Shown piece by piece: positions 33,493 to 45,298 of a DNA stretch of 64,000 bases. Position 1 is the first letter of the stretch. Every line of letters begins with the position of its first letter. The DNA is taken from the NCBI RefSeq assembly GCF_004337985.1, contig NW_021940921.1:434001-498000 (forward strand), read 5' to 3'. The notes beneath the pieces were generated by a model. The model made no database searches and was not told where the DNA came from. It worked only from the letters and a program-made list of their open reading frames with translations. The DNA is from Pyricularia pennisetigena (Eukaryota; Ascomycota; Sordariomycetes; Magnaporthales; Pyriculariaceae). Made by a program: the position numbers and the translations under genes.

Positions 33493-36376
33493 TGTTTGCG
33501 AATCATTCGATTTTGAGCTTGGTGGTGTTTCATCTACCCCTGCATCTCGGCTTGCTCAATTTGAATAGCCAGAGCATGACCGGACGCAACATACTCCTTA
33601 GGACTTAAAGTAAATAAAACAAAAGCAGTGACATACTTACTGGAACGCTTTTTTTATATATCGCACAAGAATGAAATCTCACAGAACTAAGCTAACAACC
33701 TTCAAAGTAAATCGATCTTGCTGGTATATTCAAACTGTGGCTCCAGTCGTACTATTGAACCCCTTTTTGCGCCGAACATATCAAAAAAACAATTCCCAAC
33801 CACTGTTTCTTTTCAGATGCCGCTACTACCGGATAGCTGGGCCTCGAAGAAGAGCCCTTTTATAGTGCCTTCTGGCAATATATTATACGCCAACTCTTCA
33901 CCAGGTGTGCAGCACTCTGGTTGCCGAGGTTAGGCCTTGCGTACCTGCCATTTTGTACTTCACAGCATACACAAACTATATCACGATAGGTAGAAAGGAC
34001 TGCAGCTTAAGAAAAGGCGGGTACGGTAGAGTACCGGGGAGTATCGTCTCCACGGGGCTTTCTGGAGACCCCAAATCAAATATATAGTGGTTGTCCTTTG
34101 TGATTTTCTTTTCTAGTCAGATGGTCGGTGACATATGAATGCCCATGGGAAAGAATGATATCTGCCTCATATAAAAGGAATACATGCAAGTCTTCGTATT
34201 GGATCTTAAAAAGTTATGGATTTTCTAACAGTGAGAAACTACTATAACAATAATTTACTTAGACATTGACTATCTTCTGTTATTATTTGCTCAAGTAGTA
34301 AGTCTGAGCTTGAATTCATTTGTTAAACTTATAAGAAGCTACGTTACTTACATATATTCTGCGATGTTTATTTTCGGCTGATAATTGTTTGCAAATTAAC
34401 CCTCGCATCGGCATAAAAATGCGGAAATCGCCACATTTGCTCCGAAATAAGCCCCAGTTCAAAATTTATTCACTCGTATGCCTTGTTGATAAATTAATGT
34501 TTCTGTTTCCGCAATAATAACAGTATGAAAGCTTGTTACCACCTCCAGGCTCCAGCTGTTGTTGTTGTTGTTATTGTTGAAATCCTTGAGAAGAACACCC
34601 ATTATTTCACTTTTGAAGCATAATCTTTACCCATATTTTTCAGCTGCTATTCCATCCCCACCAGCGAACCGATGCATCGTGTAACGTGGACCCTGCCGCG
34701 TCAGCACATTACCTGATGAGTATTATCTCAAAGGCGACAGTTTTACACCACCAACTGCATAAATGGTTTTTGTTTTTGCTCTCTTTATTTCTCTTCCTTT
34801 TCTTTTTTTTTTTGTTCTCTCCCCCTTGTTCTTACATGTATTCTTTGGCCGTTTACACCCGAAAAACAAGGGGAGACAATCGAAGTGGATGTATGTAATC
34901 CGTGCTCAATCAACGTGCAACAACAGCTTAGTGTCCATCCAATGATTCCAATACTATGTTAGTATATATTGTCCAAATGTTCTGCCCGCTAGGCAAATAC
35001 TGAGAGCCCCACAAAGCGTAGGTGTGTCGATCTTGAAAGCGTAAGGGGATTGCCGAGCAAATGGTATATTGAAAATGTCGTTTATTAGTCACCAGGGCCG
35101 GCTCGGTCAGTCAATAATCTATCTCTACGTCCTCAAAAGAAAAGAGGAAAAACGAAAACCCCGTTATTTTTCTGCGATGACGTGGGTGCTGATAGGAAAG
35201 GTATCCGAAAAAAGAAAAGAGTAAAGAAAAAGCAAAAAGCTGTGGAGAAAACCTACCTCGCGAGTCGGCCTCGGAAATGGCACATCTGGTCATATCAGCC
35301 AAGCCAGTGCATTCCCTGTTATTGGTGGAATCTGTGCAGCTTGACAAACCTAGAACCAGGTCTTGTCCGCTCCAAAGTTTTTGACTGACATGTATCAAAT
35401 GAGCCTAGAACTGATCACAGCTTAACTTAGCGTGGGGGATCTGCTGGACATACCAAGTCCTGAAGGTTATTAGTTAGGTAAGCTCAGCAGGGGAATGGTA
35501 GCGGAGAGTGACCTTCATATAATATATATAAATATATTATTAAAGTATTTTCTAGAAGTAGTATGATGTTTGACCCTAGTTCACATGAGCAAACAGAACC
35601 AAGTTTTTAGGCCAGCGTTCTAGGCTAACCCACACTGTCGAGTACCTTCCACTGAACAGGACAGGACAGGACGTGTGTTGTCAGTCAGAATAGGCCCGAC
35701 CCTTTCCCCCTGTGGGGTAAATTATTTGACTCGCCAGTCCGTACCGGGGAAAGGAGATGCCTAGCTTGCGTGTACCCTTTTCTGGCGTGGAGAACACTGT
35801 TCTGTTGCCTTGACCATCCGCACGCAAGCCAAGACAGCATGCCCTAGAACCTTCCCGATTGATCTGGGCCGCCGAAGAATCGCAGTCATGGCACGCAATT
35901 CACGTCGTATTAAGTTTGACACGGGCGAAGTGACTTGCGTTCCATCAGGGAGGCAATGTTGGCTATCGGAACGCAAAAAATGGAGACCTATCCGAGTAAA
36001 CCACTGGATAGGATTCACGCACAAATCTCGCAAAAAGCCAAGGCCCCAAGGGGTTTAGATCGATGTACCCGGAAACTCCGCGAGGGGCACAAATGGCGCA
36101 GCCAATGACGATCCACAGGACGGCCCCACCATCTCTTGATTACGGGCAGCCGATGAGTAGGGGTCCGGTTGGTAAGGCGGCGTCATGCCTGCATTTTTCC
36201 TGCTGTTTTTGTTTGACTTTCACGCACAAAAGCCGCAAAGCGCACAAATGACGCCTTCGCCACTTGCCGTGCACCGGGTGCCCAGGAGATCGTTCCTGCC
36301 TCTATCAGCGGGGAAGTACTACCTATAGGCTTTATGGATGCTTCCGGAAAGGGTCTTGGATAATGGAAGAAAAGTC
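33289..36376. other. AT-rich, gene-poor region
   Basis: No gene is supported. It holds the T-run at 33445-33489, a TTG microsatellite near 34558-34575 and many short frames lacking domains. Base composition is AT-rich between about 33,600 and 35,600. The last 700 bp return to balanced composition ahead of the metallothionein promoter. Confidence 0.5.
33445..33489. repeat. 45-base thymine run
   Basis: An uninterrupted T homopolymer. The true length is uncertain in a draft assembly. Confidence 0.9.
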
Positions 36377-36384
36377 TATATAAG
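36377..36384 (+). promoter_or_regulatory. TATA box of the metallothionein gene
   Basis: TATATAAG lies 148 bp before the start codon and is followed by a CT-rich initiator-like stretch. Placement fits a highly expressed, TATA-driven gene with a leader of roughly 110 bases. Confidence 0.65.
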
Positions 36385-36531
36385 AATCCTTTCTCTTCCT
36401 CTCTTGCGGTCGGCTTTCCTTCTCATCTCCATCCACAACTTGCAATCATCAAAGCAAACACAACAAAAATTCACACAATCTTCAATCAACCTTCTACTCC
36501 CTTTTTGTTCAACAACCCACCAACAATCACA

Positions 36532-36690
36532 ATGGCTGGCAACTGCGGATGCTCTGGCGCTTCGTCCTGCAACTGCGGCGACAAGTGTATGTTTCGACCA
36601 CCTCTCTCCACTCCTCGGTTTCATTCGACGCCAAAGACTGACATTTTCTCTCCATCCTCCACAGGCACTTGCACCGCATGCGGCAAATAA
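36532..36690 (+). CDS. Copper metallothionein
   Basis: Two exons, join(36532..36586,36665..36690), encode only 26 residues. The 78-bp intron has a GTATGT donor and a CCACAG acceptor and splits the fifth Cys codon. Seven cysteines lie at positions 5, 7, 13, 15, 19, 21 and 24, in the pattern CxC-x5-CxC-x3-CxC-x2-C. The stretch CGCSGASSCNCG is the hallmark of Neurospora-type copper metallothionein, which binds about six Cu(I) in one thiolate cluster. Role: copper storage and detoxification, and buffering of oxidative stress in the cytosol. A strong TATA box and Ser/Cys-rich composition fit inducible, high expression. It is easily missed by gene finders because of its size. Confidence 0.93.
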   Translation: MAGNCGCSGASSCNCGDKCMFRPPLSTPRFHSTPKTDIFSPSSTGTCTACGK

Positions 36691-37915
36691 GCCAATCACA
36701 ACCGCTACAAATCACCATGACGTGACACTTTTGTCTTGTCCTTTGGTAGTTTTTTCTCTTTCGACCACACAAAGCTTCACCTCATATCTCCCAACTTTGA
36801 ACCTGGCCCGCATGGTCTTGACTCGGCAATACTTGCAAGATCAAACAAGATGAACAACCCAGAGCTGGGACGGTTTTAGGGGGATAAATTTGGGGGAACT
36901 GTTTTACACAACTTTATAATGTTACGATCTACGCATTTCTAAAGGGATACGGTACGGAAGGAGACGGTTGCAGAGATTTCACAGGGGGAACAGGACGCCA
37001 GATTATGACTTCTAGAAATAGGGACTCAATCTGAGCTCGAATTGAGCATTCATTACACAGAAACATTTTCTTTGAACGGTTCAATTCATTCGTGACTTTG
37101 TAGTACCGCCAGGTACTTGGAATTTGCCTCTCGAGGTTGCCCTTCCTTGCCTTCGTCTGATGCATTCGCTCTCATAACGTAGTCAAACTCATGTGCCAAC
37201 CGAACTAACACCAACCAGCTCCAGTTGAGCCGCTTTCACCCTCCATCACGGGACTTGGCTGTCGTCAGCGTGTACACCCCGCCCAAGGGAGTGGGGGAGG
37301 GTGGGTTGCACCACAGTTCGGCTGGGTGCCTACTTTTCCACCTTGAATCATCTATAATAATTTCAACGCAGCTTTGTCGCAGTTGGGTGATGGCATTTCA
37401 TTTTTGTGCCTTGCCTTTCTTATCTCGATATTCCTATCTGACAACCACTTTCACTTGAGCCGATGATGCGGCCAAGCAGCAGTTGATTAAGCCTGACTGA
37501 CTATCACTTCTTAACCCACTTGTAAAAACCTGGAGGAGAAAGTGTCCGATTTTGCAATCTGTCATAGTATAGGGGGGAAAAGAAAATGGGCAGGGAAAGT
37601 CCCAAATGAACACACAGCAACCAGCCCTTGGCGCAAGGTTTAGATCCTACTAAATAAAAAGTCGTTCGTAAAATCATAATCGCTATCTAGAAAGGCCATA
37701 CATACATTCTACAAGGGATCATGACACCAAGGAGTGAGTGCCAGTCCCAGTGCCTCTCATATAGTCATTGTCCAATTTTGAAACACACTTTTGTCCGCTG
37801 AAGCCCCCCCCCCGAAACGCGAAAAAACTGAGGCAAAAGCAAACGTAGTGCCAGTAGGAACGCCCAAAAATGCTCTCGACAAACCTTCCACTAAAGTAGC
37901 ATCCATAGACCATAC
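36691..37915. other. Intergenic between convergent genes
   Basis: Contains the presumed 3' UTRs of metallothionein and of the coiled-coil gene. Short frames lack domains. Confidence 0.5.
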
Positions 37916-39661
37916 TCAAGCATCCTGACCGTAGATGCCAAGACCTACACCCCCTTCTCTCAAGTTCCCATCAATTCTGGCCCTCTTATGCGGGCTGGCC
38001 ATCTCTTGTCTGTGCGTATCGTTGACGCCGCCGCTAAACTTCCTCTTCTCGGCAGCCATGTCGACTCCACTCCTCCCTATTCCCGCAAACAGTGTCTGCT
38101 GGAGCGTAGCGCTCTTCTCGGCCGGTGCCGATGGAGGGTTCGGTGTCACGTCGCGGGAGGCAACAACTTCAAAGCTCTCCTGCGGATCGCGGCGGAGCAT
38201 CTCGGACGCCGCCTGGCTGGCCTGGCTCTCATACACCTCCTCCTCGTCTTGTTCTCCCTGAGTCGACGGGTGCGGATCTCCAACTCGGTGGAAGCTGCCG
38301 CTGCCAGCGCCGATGGCGGCATGGTGCGACGCGGCAAACGACTGGGCCTGTGCTGCGACGGATGCCAACGCCTGACGCGCTAGCTCGGCGTTGTCATCAA
38401 CCGAGATTGTACTCTCCCTGCTCTTACGCCCGCTGTCCCTGACCGGTGTAGAAGGTACGAGCTGCATGCGGTTCCCACCGTATCTGTGTGGCGGCTCAGA
38501 CTGTGGTACCAGATCCGCAGAGGGGAGGAGACCGCCGTAATCTGTGCGCGGTCGTGTCGCGGGCGTTATGGGGAGCGCTGACATTGACTGTACGTTCCTG
38601 GTGTGCTTAGACGTGATTTTGGGCATTGGCCGGGCAGCTGTGGTCGGGGTCGAGGGGGCACTGTTGTTCTCGGCGTTCAGAACTTCGAGCAGCATGGTGA
38701 ACGGGGCTTCGTTATGGTTTTGGGCGACCCGAGGTTCACGTCGCGGTGCCTTGGAGTTTTGCCGGGGAGTATGACGCGGCTGTGTTGGCGAAGTCGCGCC
38801 CTGGGCCTTGGGTGTCACGCCCCCGTGGAAGATGCCACCGGGGCTGCGGAAGGCGTTAAGGTGATCTCTGTTCTCCCGCAGGCGTATCAGAAGCTCCTCT
38901 TTGTCATCCTTCAAATTCTCAATCTCTTCTTCTTTGGCCTGGATGAGTTTCTTGGCCGCCTTGAGCCGCTTCCGGACAACCGCATGCTCGCCAATGAGTT
39001 CGTCGTGAGCCACCTTGAGCTGGTAGTGTTTGGCCTGGAATGAATCCGAGACCGAGCTCAACTCCCGGCGAGCCTGCCTCGCGTGCTCGGCCGATCGAAG
39101 GGCCTCAATCTCGCGGCAAAGCATCTCCTGCTCAACCTTGTGTATTTTGGCAGCCTCGGCGCGGTGAAAGTCGGACATATGGACCTGCATCTTGAGGGAT
39201 GCGATCTCGGCATTGACTCGCCTGTTCTCGACAATCAGGCGCTCCACCATCAGCCGCAACTGGGCTGGCGACGCCTCGATGACCTCGTCCGGCGCTGGGG
39301 GTGCAAACGGCGGCGCGGCATTTTGCGGCCTCCGAGAGCTGGGAAGGCTAGTGTCAGGGGGTGATAGAATGCTGGCCCTGGTGGGGTTAGGCAAATCTGT
39401 ATGTGTTGCACCGCCGTTAACGGTGGGGAGTTGAGAAGATGGTGGTGGCGTGAGGGAGGATGGAATAACGGCTGATTCCGGGCGCTCGTCGACGCGGTCT
39501 GCCTTGCGCATCCCTGATGTTTCACTCGGGGATGCAGGCGCTTCGGTGGAGGGGAGTGTCTCTTGCGATTCTAGCACGGCGGCGGGTGTAGTCGGCCCAG
39601 ATGGCTCACCGATAGGGCCATTGGGGACCTGACTGCCCAGGTCCGCACCGGGTGTTGACAT
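37916..39661 (-). CDS. Conserved fungal coiled-coil protein, probably nuclear
   Basis: A single exon of 581 residues. Residues 1-128 are Pro/Ser/Thr-rich and disordered-looking. A long coiled coil covers about 131-270, beginning SPAQLRLMVERLIVENRRVN and ending LIRLRENRDHLNAF, rich in Glu/Lys/Leu heptads. The rest is again low complexity, with proline-directed Ser/Thr sites (TPR, SPT, STP), an acidic patch (QDEEEVYESQ) and a C-terminal basic motif (SPHKRARI) that resembles a nuclear localisation signal. Architecture suggests a scaffold or chromatin/cell-cycle associated protein. I recognise it as an uncharacterised ascomycete family and assign no function. It shares a 1.5-kb divergent upstream region with the acetyltransferase. 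Confidence 0.8.
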   Translation of the reverse strand: MSTPGADLGSQVPNGPIGEPSGPTTPAAVLESQETLPSTEAPASPSETSGMRKADRVDERPESAVIPSSLTPPPSSQLPTVNGGATHTDLPNPTRASILSPPDTSLPSSRRPQNAAPPFAPPAPDEVIEASPAQLRLMVERLIVENRRVNAEIASLKMQVHMSDFHRAEAAKIHKVEQEMLCREIEALRSAEHARQARRELSSVSDSFQAKHYQLKVAHDELIGEHAVVRKRLKAAKKLIQAKEEEIENLKDDKEELLIRLRENRDHLNAFRSPGGIFHGGVTPKAQGATSPTQPRHTPRQNSKAPRREPRVAQNHNEAPFTMLLEVLNAENNSAPSTPTTAARPMPKITSKHTRNVQSMSALPITPATRPRTDYGGLLPSADLVPQSEPPHRYGGNRMQLVPSTPVRDSGRKSRESTISVDDNAELARQALASVAAQAQSFAASHHAAIGAGSGSFHRVGDPHPSTQGEQDEEEVYESQASQAASEMLRRDPQESFEVVASRDVTPNPPSAPAEKSATLQQTLFAGIGRSGVDMAAEKRKFSGGVNDTHRQEMASPHKRARIDGNLREGGVGLGIYGQDA

Positions 39662-41147
39662 GGCCGATCGGTAGCGGAATGGGTGTAGCTGCCCACAGGG
39701 AGGGAGGTCCTGGTTGAAAGGGATAGAGAGACTGGCTTTGAAACCTGTTTGTCTATAGTGCGCTTTGGTCTTTCTATATGGTGGAATCTGAAGCGGTCGC
39801 TACACCGCGTATTGGACGTGATGGTTAAGCTTTGGAGCTTTCTGGAGCTTGGATCACAACAGCAAAATCGGGGAGGCGGGCGAGCGTGAATTGGCTGAGA
39901 CACGGTCTGATCGGCACGGACCAAAGGGGGTAAGCCGACGATTTGAAGGAGTGGTGAAGGTCGCGCCAGGCTTCGACGTGCAGAAAAAAGAATGGTATGC
40001 ACTCGCAGTCGGATTGTCGACGATTTTCCCTTGGCAGCGATCGCAAAGACCAAAAGTCTGCCGCACTATCAACACACCAAGATGACGATGATGGAAAAAA
40101 GGCGGGCGCAGGCGAAAGTTGGCAGCGAATTGACTTGATTCGACGGCAAATCTCGGTGGAGCCCTGGTGAAGAAGGTCAGTGCTTTGAGAGATCCAGTAA
40201 AACTTACCTAGGTGGGGCTGGTGCTGAGGAACGAGGCTGGTCAAAGGCAGGTGGTAGGTGGCTTCAACGGTCATCACGCCGGCGGGGAAGATTGCAGACA
40301 CTCTTCAATGGTGAATGATTTAACTTTGGACCAAGGCTACCTACACTCGACGACTCATACATTTGTTATCTGGAAGGTGTCTACAGTGACTAATATGATC
40401 TCTAGCACCCTTTGGCACCCTTTGTAACTTCTAACAAGCCCGAAAATGATAATCTTAGTAGACCCCAGTAGTTTCTACTTTGCGGTTTCGTTAGCCTGGG
40501 TTGAATTAGCTCAAGGCGTACTACCAGAAGCGCAAGGTTAATGCAAACAACTTTAGATTATACCCATCTAGGAATGATTTGATATCAATTATCTCAGCAG
40601 ACGCGACCGCGCTAATTCTCTGACAGGTGCAGCGCGTCGAGGTTCCAACCTACCAAGATAAGGTAGTACTTACCCTGCACCAGTTGTGACACCACCATAA
40701 AGACCTGCTTCCATCTGTCCGAGTTCACCAACAAAAAGGGAAAAATCTCCGTGCTGAACTCAACACGTAGCGGAGAGAGCGGTATACTCGTAAATATTTA
40801 TTACTTCAATCCGTCCTGTTGCTGACCCGCTAGAAGCTGACAGTCAAGTCATCTTGGGATAGGATGTGACAACGGCATGGAGCAATCACGTGCTTTACCC
40901 AGCGCACTGCATTCGCATTCGCGCTGGAGCCTTTCCCAAGTGAGCGTGGCTAAGAATGAATCATCTTGTGTCTTCAATAGGTGGGCGCGAACCCACCGAC
41001 GACCAGAGCCATGGAGGATACAGCCATTTCAATATAAAAACAAGAGCATCATAGACTTGGGGGGCAGCCATGCGCTCAAACCGGACCATTATACAGACTA
41101 TTTGAAAATTAACTTCTACAACCAAACCCAAAACCCAGCTACCCACA
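39662..41147. promoter_or_regulatory. Divergent intergenic region
   Basis: Holds both upstream regions. A TATAAAA at 41033-41039 lies 109 bp before the acetyltransferase ATG and is a good TATA candidate. The 126-codon frame at 40877-41257 overlaps the true start of the acetyltransferase and has no domain. Confidence 0.5.
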
Positions 41148-42563
41148 ATGGATGGCCTGCACACCGATGCGAATATCAAGCTGGATATACTGGGACAACA
41201 GCCGTTCTTTCAGCACTTGTACACGCAAATAACGCTTGGGTTTCCATTGAGCGCTGAGGCCAATATTCGTCACATCCTCGATCGGCTTCAAACAGGCCTC
41301 AAACACACTGCAGATGCCTTTCCATGGATAGCAGGTCAGGTCGTCAACCATGGCGCCAGTACAGGCAACACCGGAACGTTCAGCATTTGTCGCTTGACAG
41401 GGGCCCCTCTCTTTACTGTTGACGACTTGCGAGACGACAACTCATCACCGAGCTTTGAGGCAATGCAAAGCGCAGGTTTCCCCATGGAAATGCTCGAACA
41501 AAGCGTATTATCCCGGCGCAAAACTTTTGCGACTGACGACGGTCCCCGGGAGGTCTTGTCCGTCCACGCTGTGTTTGTCCAAGGTGGTTTGTTGCTCACC
41601 TTTGCAGCCTCGCACGCCACCATGGACGCTTCGGGGCAGGGACAGGTGATTTCAATGATTGCGAAGGCTTGTCGTGGTGACAGCTTCTCCAGCGAGGAGA
41701 TGCGAATCGGTAATATGGCACGCGACAAACTAGTACCACTGTTGGACGAGGACTACACTCCGGGTCCCGAAGTAAGCAGCAGCCAGATCTCCAAGAAAAA
41801 GAGTGAAAAGGCAACGGAAGAGCACGTCACAACCACAGCCCCTCCGCCGAGCGGCAGGTGGGCGTATTTCAGCTTCAGTCCCAGTTCACTGGCCGAAGTC
41901 AAGGATAACGCAACAAGCACACTACCTCCGGACTCAGCAGTGCCGTTCTTGTCCACAGACGACGCCATCACGACCTTCATCTGGCAAGCCATCACCCGTG
42001 CACGACTGCCACGTCTGGTGGATACGTCCGAAAAAGTCAAATTGACCCGAGCCGTCGATGTGCGCAAATACTTCAACGTCCCAGCTACCTACCCTGGCCT
42101 CTTACAAGTCCTCAACTTCCACTCCCACGAGCCCCAAGAGCTTGTTCAGCCGTCTTCACTCGGAGTCGTCGCTGGAGAGATGCGCTCCGCGCTTTTCACG
42201 GCCGAAGAGACAGGCCAGGAGCGGGACTTGGTGGGCCGCACGCGCGCTCTCGCGACCATTCTGTCCCGCTCTCCCGACAAGTCGGGCATTTCGCTGACCG
42301 CGTCGGTTGATTCATCAAAGGACGTGATGCTGAGCTCCTGGATGCTGCTGAAGAGCTTATTTGAGGACGCCGACTTTGGCCCAAGCATTGGAAAACCAGT
42401 CATCATCAGAAGGCCCAGCTTCGACTTCATCGAGGGCTTAATGTATCTGCTGCCAGAGGCGCCCGAGGGAGGGATGGCGCTTGCCGTCAGTTTAAGAGAT
42501 GAGGATTTGGAGATGTTGAGGAAGGACCAGGGTTTCATGAAGCACGCGACATATTTGGGTTAG
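41148..42563 (+). CDS. BAHD acyltransferase, trichothecene 3-O-acetyltransferase-like
   Basis: A single exon of 471 residues, typical BAHD length. The catalytic HxxxD motif is HATMD (156-160), in which His is the general base for acyl transfer from acyl-CoA. The second, structural motif is degenerate: DADFG (407-411) in place of DFGWG, as seen in fungal members. Other fold markers: PFFQHLYTQ near the N-terminus, FLSTDDAITTFIWQAI (267-282) and RAVDVRKYF (301-309). The nearest named family is fungal Tri101-type trichothecene 3-O-acetyltransferase (PF02458 class). Most fungal homologues have unknown substrates, and no trichothecene genes are present. It could acylate a self-made or host compound. 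The TATA box at 41033 and the 576-residue sugar transporter 0.66 kb downstream are the only obvious context. Confidence 0.85.
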   Translation: MDGLHTDANIKLDILGQQPFFQHLYTQITLGFPLSAEANIRHILDRLQTGLKHTADAFPWIAGQVVNHGASTGNTGTFSICRLTGAPLFTVDDLRDDNSSPSFEAMQSAGFPMEMLEQSVLSRRKTFATDDGPREVLSVHAVFVQGGLLLTFAASHATMDASGQGQVISMIAKACRGDSFSSEEMRIGNMARDKLVPLLDEDYTPGPEVSSSQISKKKSEKATEEHVTTTAPPPSGRWAYFSFSPSSLAEVKDNATSTLPPDSAVPFLSTDDAITTFIWQAITRARLPRLVDTSEKVKLTRAVDVRKYFNVPATYPGLLQVLNFHSHEPQELVQPSSLGVVAGEMRSALFTAEETGQERDLVGRTRALATILSRSPDKSGISLTASVDSSKDVMLSSWMLLKSLFEDADFGPSIGKPVIIRRPSFDFIEGLMYLLPEAPEGGMALAVSLRDEDLEMLRKDQGFMKHATYLG

Positions 42564-43219
42564 ATGGAGACGTAGCCCCCATCTTTAATGAATGCGACGA
42601 GGATGACGACACGACCATCTCAGTCACCTGTTTCTTTTTCTTGACTCTGACCCGAATGACTTCCGATCCCGGAAAGTCCATGCGCTTCCCCTGGACTCTT
42701 GAACCCGGACAATTACCTAGAGCAACCGCGTGAAAGCTCTTCCGAACCCAGCGACCCAACCGTCGGGTGTCTGAGGGCTCCATCGGCTGCTGCTTTTATT
42801 GCCGTCGGATTTCTATTACATGACACGACAGAGTCTGATTGGCACGCACGCCTACTCATCCTCGCGGGTGAACCCCGCAACCATCCCCATATCTTCGCAC
42901 CACTGGGGCCGATGTGGATTATGGGGATCCACGGGGAAATTTCCTCGGTTATGAGGGGAAAGCGCGTGATGGTGAAGAAAAAAAAGGCGAAAATTAATGA
43001 AACGAGACAGGGCAGAACTAAAAAAAAAAAAAAAAAAAATAAAAAAAGTTGATGAGCAATGTAATTCCATGTCGTGATGTCGGTTGCTGCCGAAGCATAA
43101 ATAGGTTGACAGGGCCGGGGCTTGGGATAAAGGCTCAAACTCTAAGCTACGCAGCCTCATATTATACTTTCTGTTGATCTCTGCCCTAAGCCTTGACCTG
43201 AGCTAGTATAGACCGGGGG
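42564..43219. other. Intergenic, A-rich
   Basis: The 3' UTR of the acetyltransferase and the promoter of the transporter. An A-run lies at 43020-43046. Overlapping frames of 100-141 codons on both strands are low-complexity artefacts. Confidence 0.5.
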
Positions 43220-45298
43220 ATGGATAACAACGCAGGTTCGACGGCCAAGACCGCCACGGCAGGCGAAGCCGAAACGGAACGAATTGAAGTTCACGATGCC
43301 ACTCAGCGTGTCCAAGAACAAGCCCAGACGGACAGATGGCGCTCCATCAAGGCGAATCCCAAGCTAGTTCTGCTTGCCCTTTTCGCATCGTAAGTCACCA
43401 CCACCTGCTTGGAGTCTGCGAGTTGCATGTTGGTACTATCAACATTTTGTCACCAAACATCAACTAACTTGACTTCATCTCGACAAACAGCTTTGGCGGC
43501 TTCGAATATGGCTACCAACAGGGCATCCTCTCGCAGTCGTTGGCCATGTACCGCTTCAAGGAAAACTTCCCCAGCGTCGTGTCCTCGCCGACCGCGACCG
43601 GCTGGCTCACCTCGATCCTGCAGCTCGGTGGTATCCTGGGGTCCTTGAGCGCCGGCATCCTCAGTGAGGTCATCTCGAGAAAGTACACCATGTTCACCGC
43701 CTGCTGCTGGGTCATCCTGGGCAGTTACCTGTACATCGGCGCCACCGCGGGCAAGCCCGACCTCTTGTACGCCGGCCGCTTCTTCACGGGTCTCGGCGTT
43801 GGTCTATTTAGTGGCGTCGGTCCCCTGTACAATGCTGAGATCTCGGCACCTGAGACGCGTGGCTTCACTGTCTCTTTCTACCAGTTTGTTAGTACTTGTA
43901 TACCAGCATAGCTAAGTCAGCTAGCTACGTGACGGCTTTTTCTCTGCAGTGCTCTAGGCACTTGATGAGGGCCAGGAAGTAATCACCCCTGCGCTTGCTA
44001 ACCACGAACCTAACCCCCTCCCAACCACCAGGCCACCATCTTTGGCATCTTCCTCTCCTTCTGGGTCGGCTACGGTAGCAACTACATTGGCGGACACGAT
44101 GCAGCCCAGTCGGACATGGCATGGCGCCTCCCTTCCATCATCCAAGGCATCCCCGCGATCCTCCTGGCCGGCGGCATCTGGTTCATGCCCTTCTCGCCGC
44201 GCTGGCTGGTCAAGAAGGGCCGGTATGAGGAGGCGCGCAAGACGCTGGCTTGGATCCGCAAGAAGGACCTCGACGACCCGCTCGTCGAGGTCGAGCTGCT
44301 CGAGATCAGGGCCGAGCAGCTGTTCGAGGAGAGGGCCTTTGCGCGCGCCCTGCCCCAGTACGCCAACAAGGAGGACCGCAACCCCTGGGTCCACGAGATC
44401 GTCGGCTACGTGCAGTGCTTCAAGACCTGGGACAATGTCAAGCGCGTCGCCACGGCGTGGCTCGTCATGTTCTTCCAGCAGTGGTCCGGCATCGACGCCA
44501 TCATCTACTATGCCACCAACGTTTTTATGAGCTTTGGGTTCACCGAGGGCACCATTGCTCTGCTGGCGACGGGCGTCACGGGTGTGGTGTTTTTGGTGTC
44601 GACCATTCCTGCCATGGTAAGTCTGATGGGATATAGGAAAGAATTTCTTTCTGGGAGGACACAGAAACGATGCTAACAGCCCTTTCTTTTTTTTTTTTTT
44701 TTTTTTTTCCGCTCTCAAGTTGCTCATCGACAAGCTCGGCCGCAAGCCCATGCTGTACACGGGCTCCATAATCATGTTCCTGACCATGGTGACGGTCGGC
44801 ATCGTGGTGGCCAAGTTCCAACACGACTGGCCCAGCAACCCCGCCGCGGGCTGGGCGGCGGTGATCCTGATCTGGATCTACATCGGCGCCTTTGGGTACG
44901 GCTGGGGCCCGGCGTCGTGGGTGGTCATCTCCGAGATCTTCCCGCTCAGCATCCGCGCCCGCGGCGCCTCCATCGGCGCCTCGTCCAACTGGCTCAACAA
45001 CTTTGCCATCGCCTTCTTCGTGCCGCCCATGTTCCAGGCCCTGGCCTGGGGCACCTACATCTTCTTCGCCGGCTTCCTGGCCGCCGGCATTGCCTGGATC
45101 TACTTTTACCTGCCCGAGACCAAGGACGTCAGCCTCGAGGAGATGGACCGCGTCTTTGGCAGCCACACGGGCGCTGAGGACGCGAGGCTGCTGGCCGAGG
45201 CGCAGCGCGACGTTGGCTTGATTGACTTTTTGAGGAGGGCTGAGGGCAAGTCGGTCGATGTCGAGGCTGAGGAGAAGAGGCAGGAGCATGTCGCTTAG
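43220..45298 (+). CDS. MFS sugar transporter
   Basis: Four exons, join(43220..43389,43491..43887,44032..44616,44720..45298), give 576 residues. Donors are GTAAGT, GTTAGT and GTAAGT; acceptors are ACAG, CCAG and CAAG, and frame is kept. It belongs to the Sugar_tr family of proton-coupled or facilitative permeases. It has a 55-residue hydrophilic N-terminus, then a twelve-segment pattern. Signatures include GRFFTGLGVGLFSGVGPLYN before helix 5, RGFTVSFYQF, PFSPRWLVKKGR after helix 6, FQQWSGIDAIIYY in helix 7, DKLGRKP between helices 8 and 9 and PETKDVSLEEMD after helix 12. The QQxSG motif in helix 7 is used by hexose permeases. The substrate is not determined. It sits on the plasma membrane. A T-run lies just before the last acceptor. 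Confidence 0.92.

Noticed and set aside
40877..41257. 126-codon frame before the acetyltransferase
   Set aside because: It overlaps the acetyltransferase start in another frame and spans its TATA box and leader.
43954..45289. Long minus-strand frames (294 and 237 codons) over the sugar transporter
   Set aside because: They include poly-Lys from an intron T-run and are shadows of the transporter exons.
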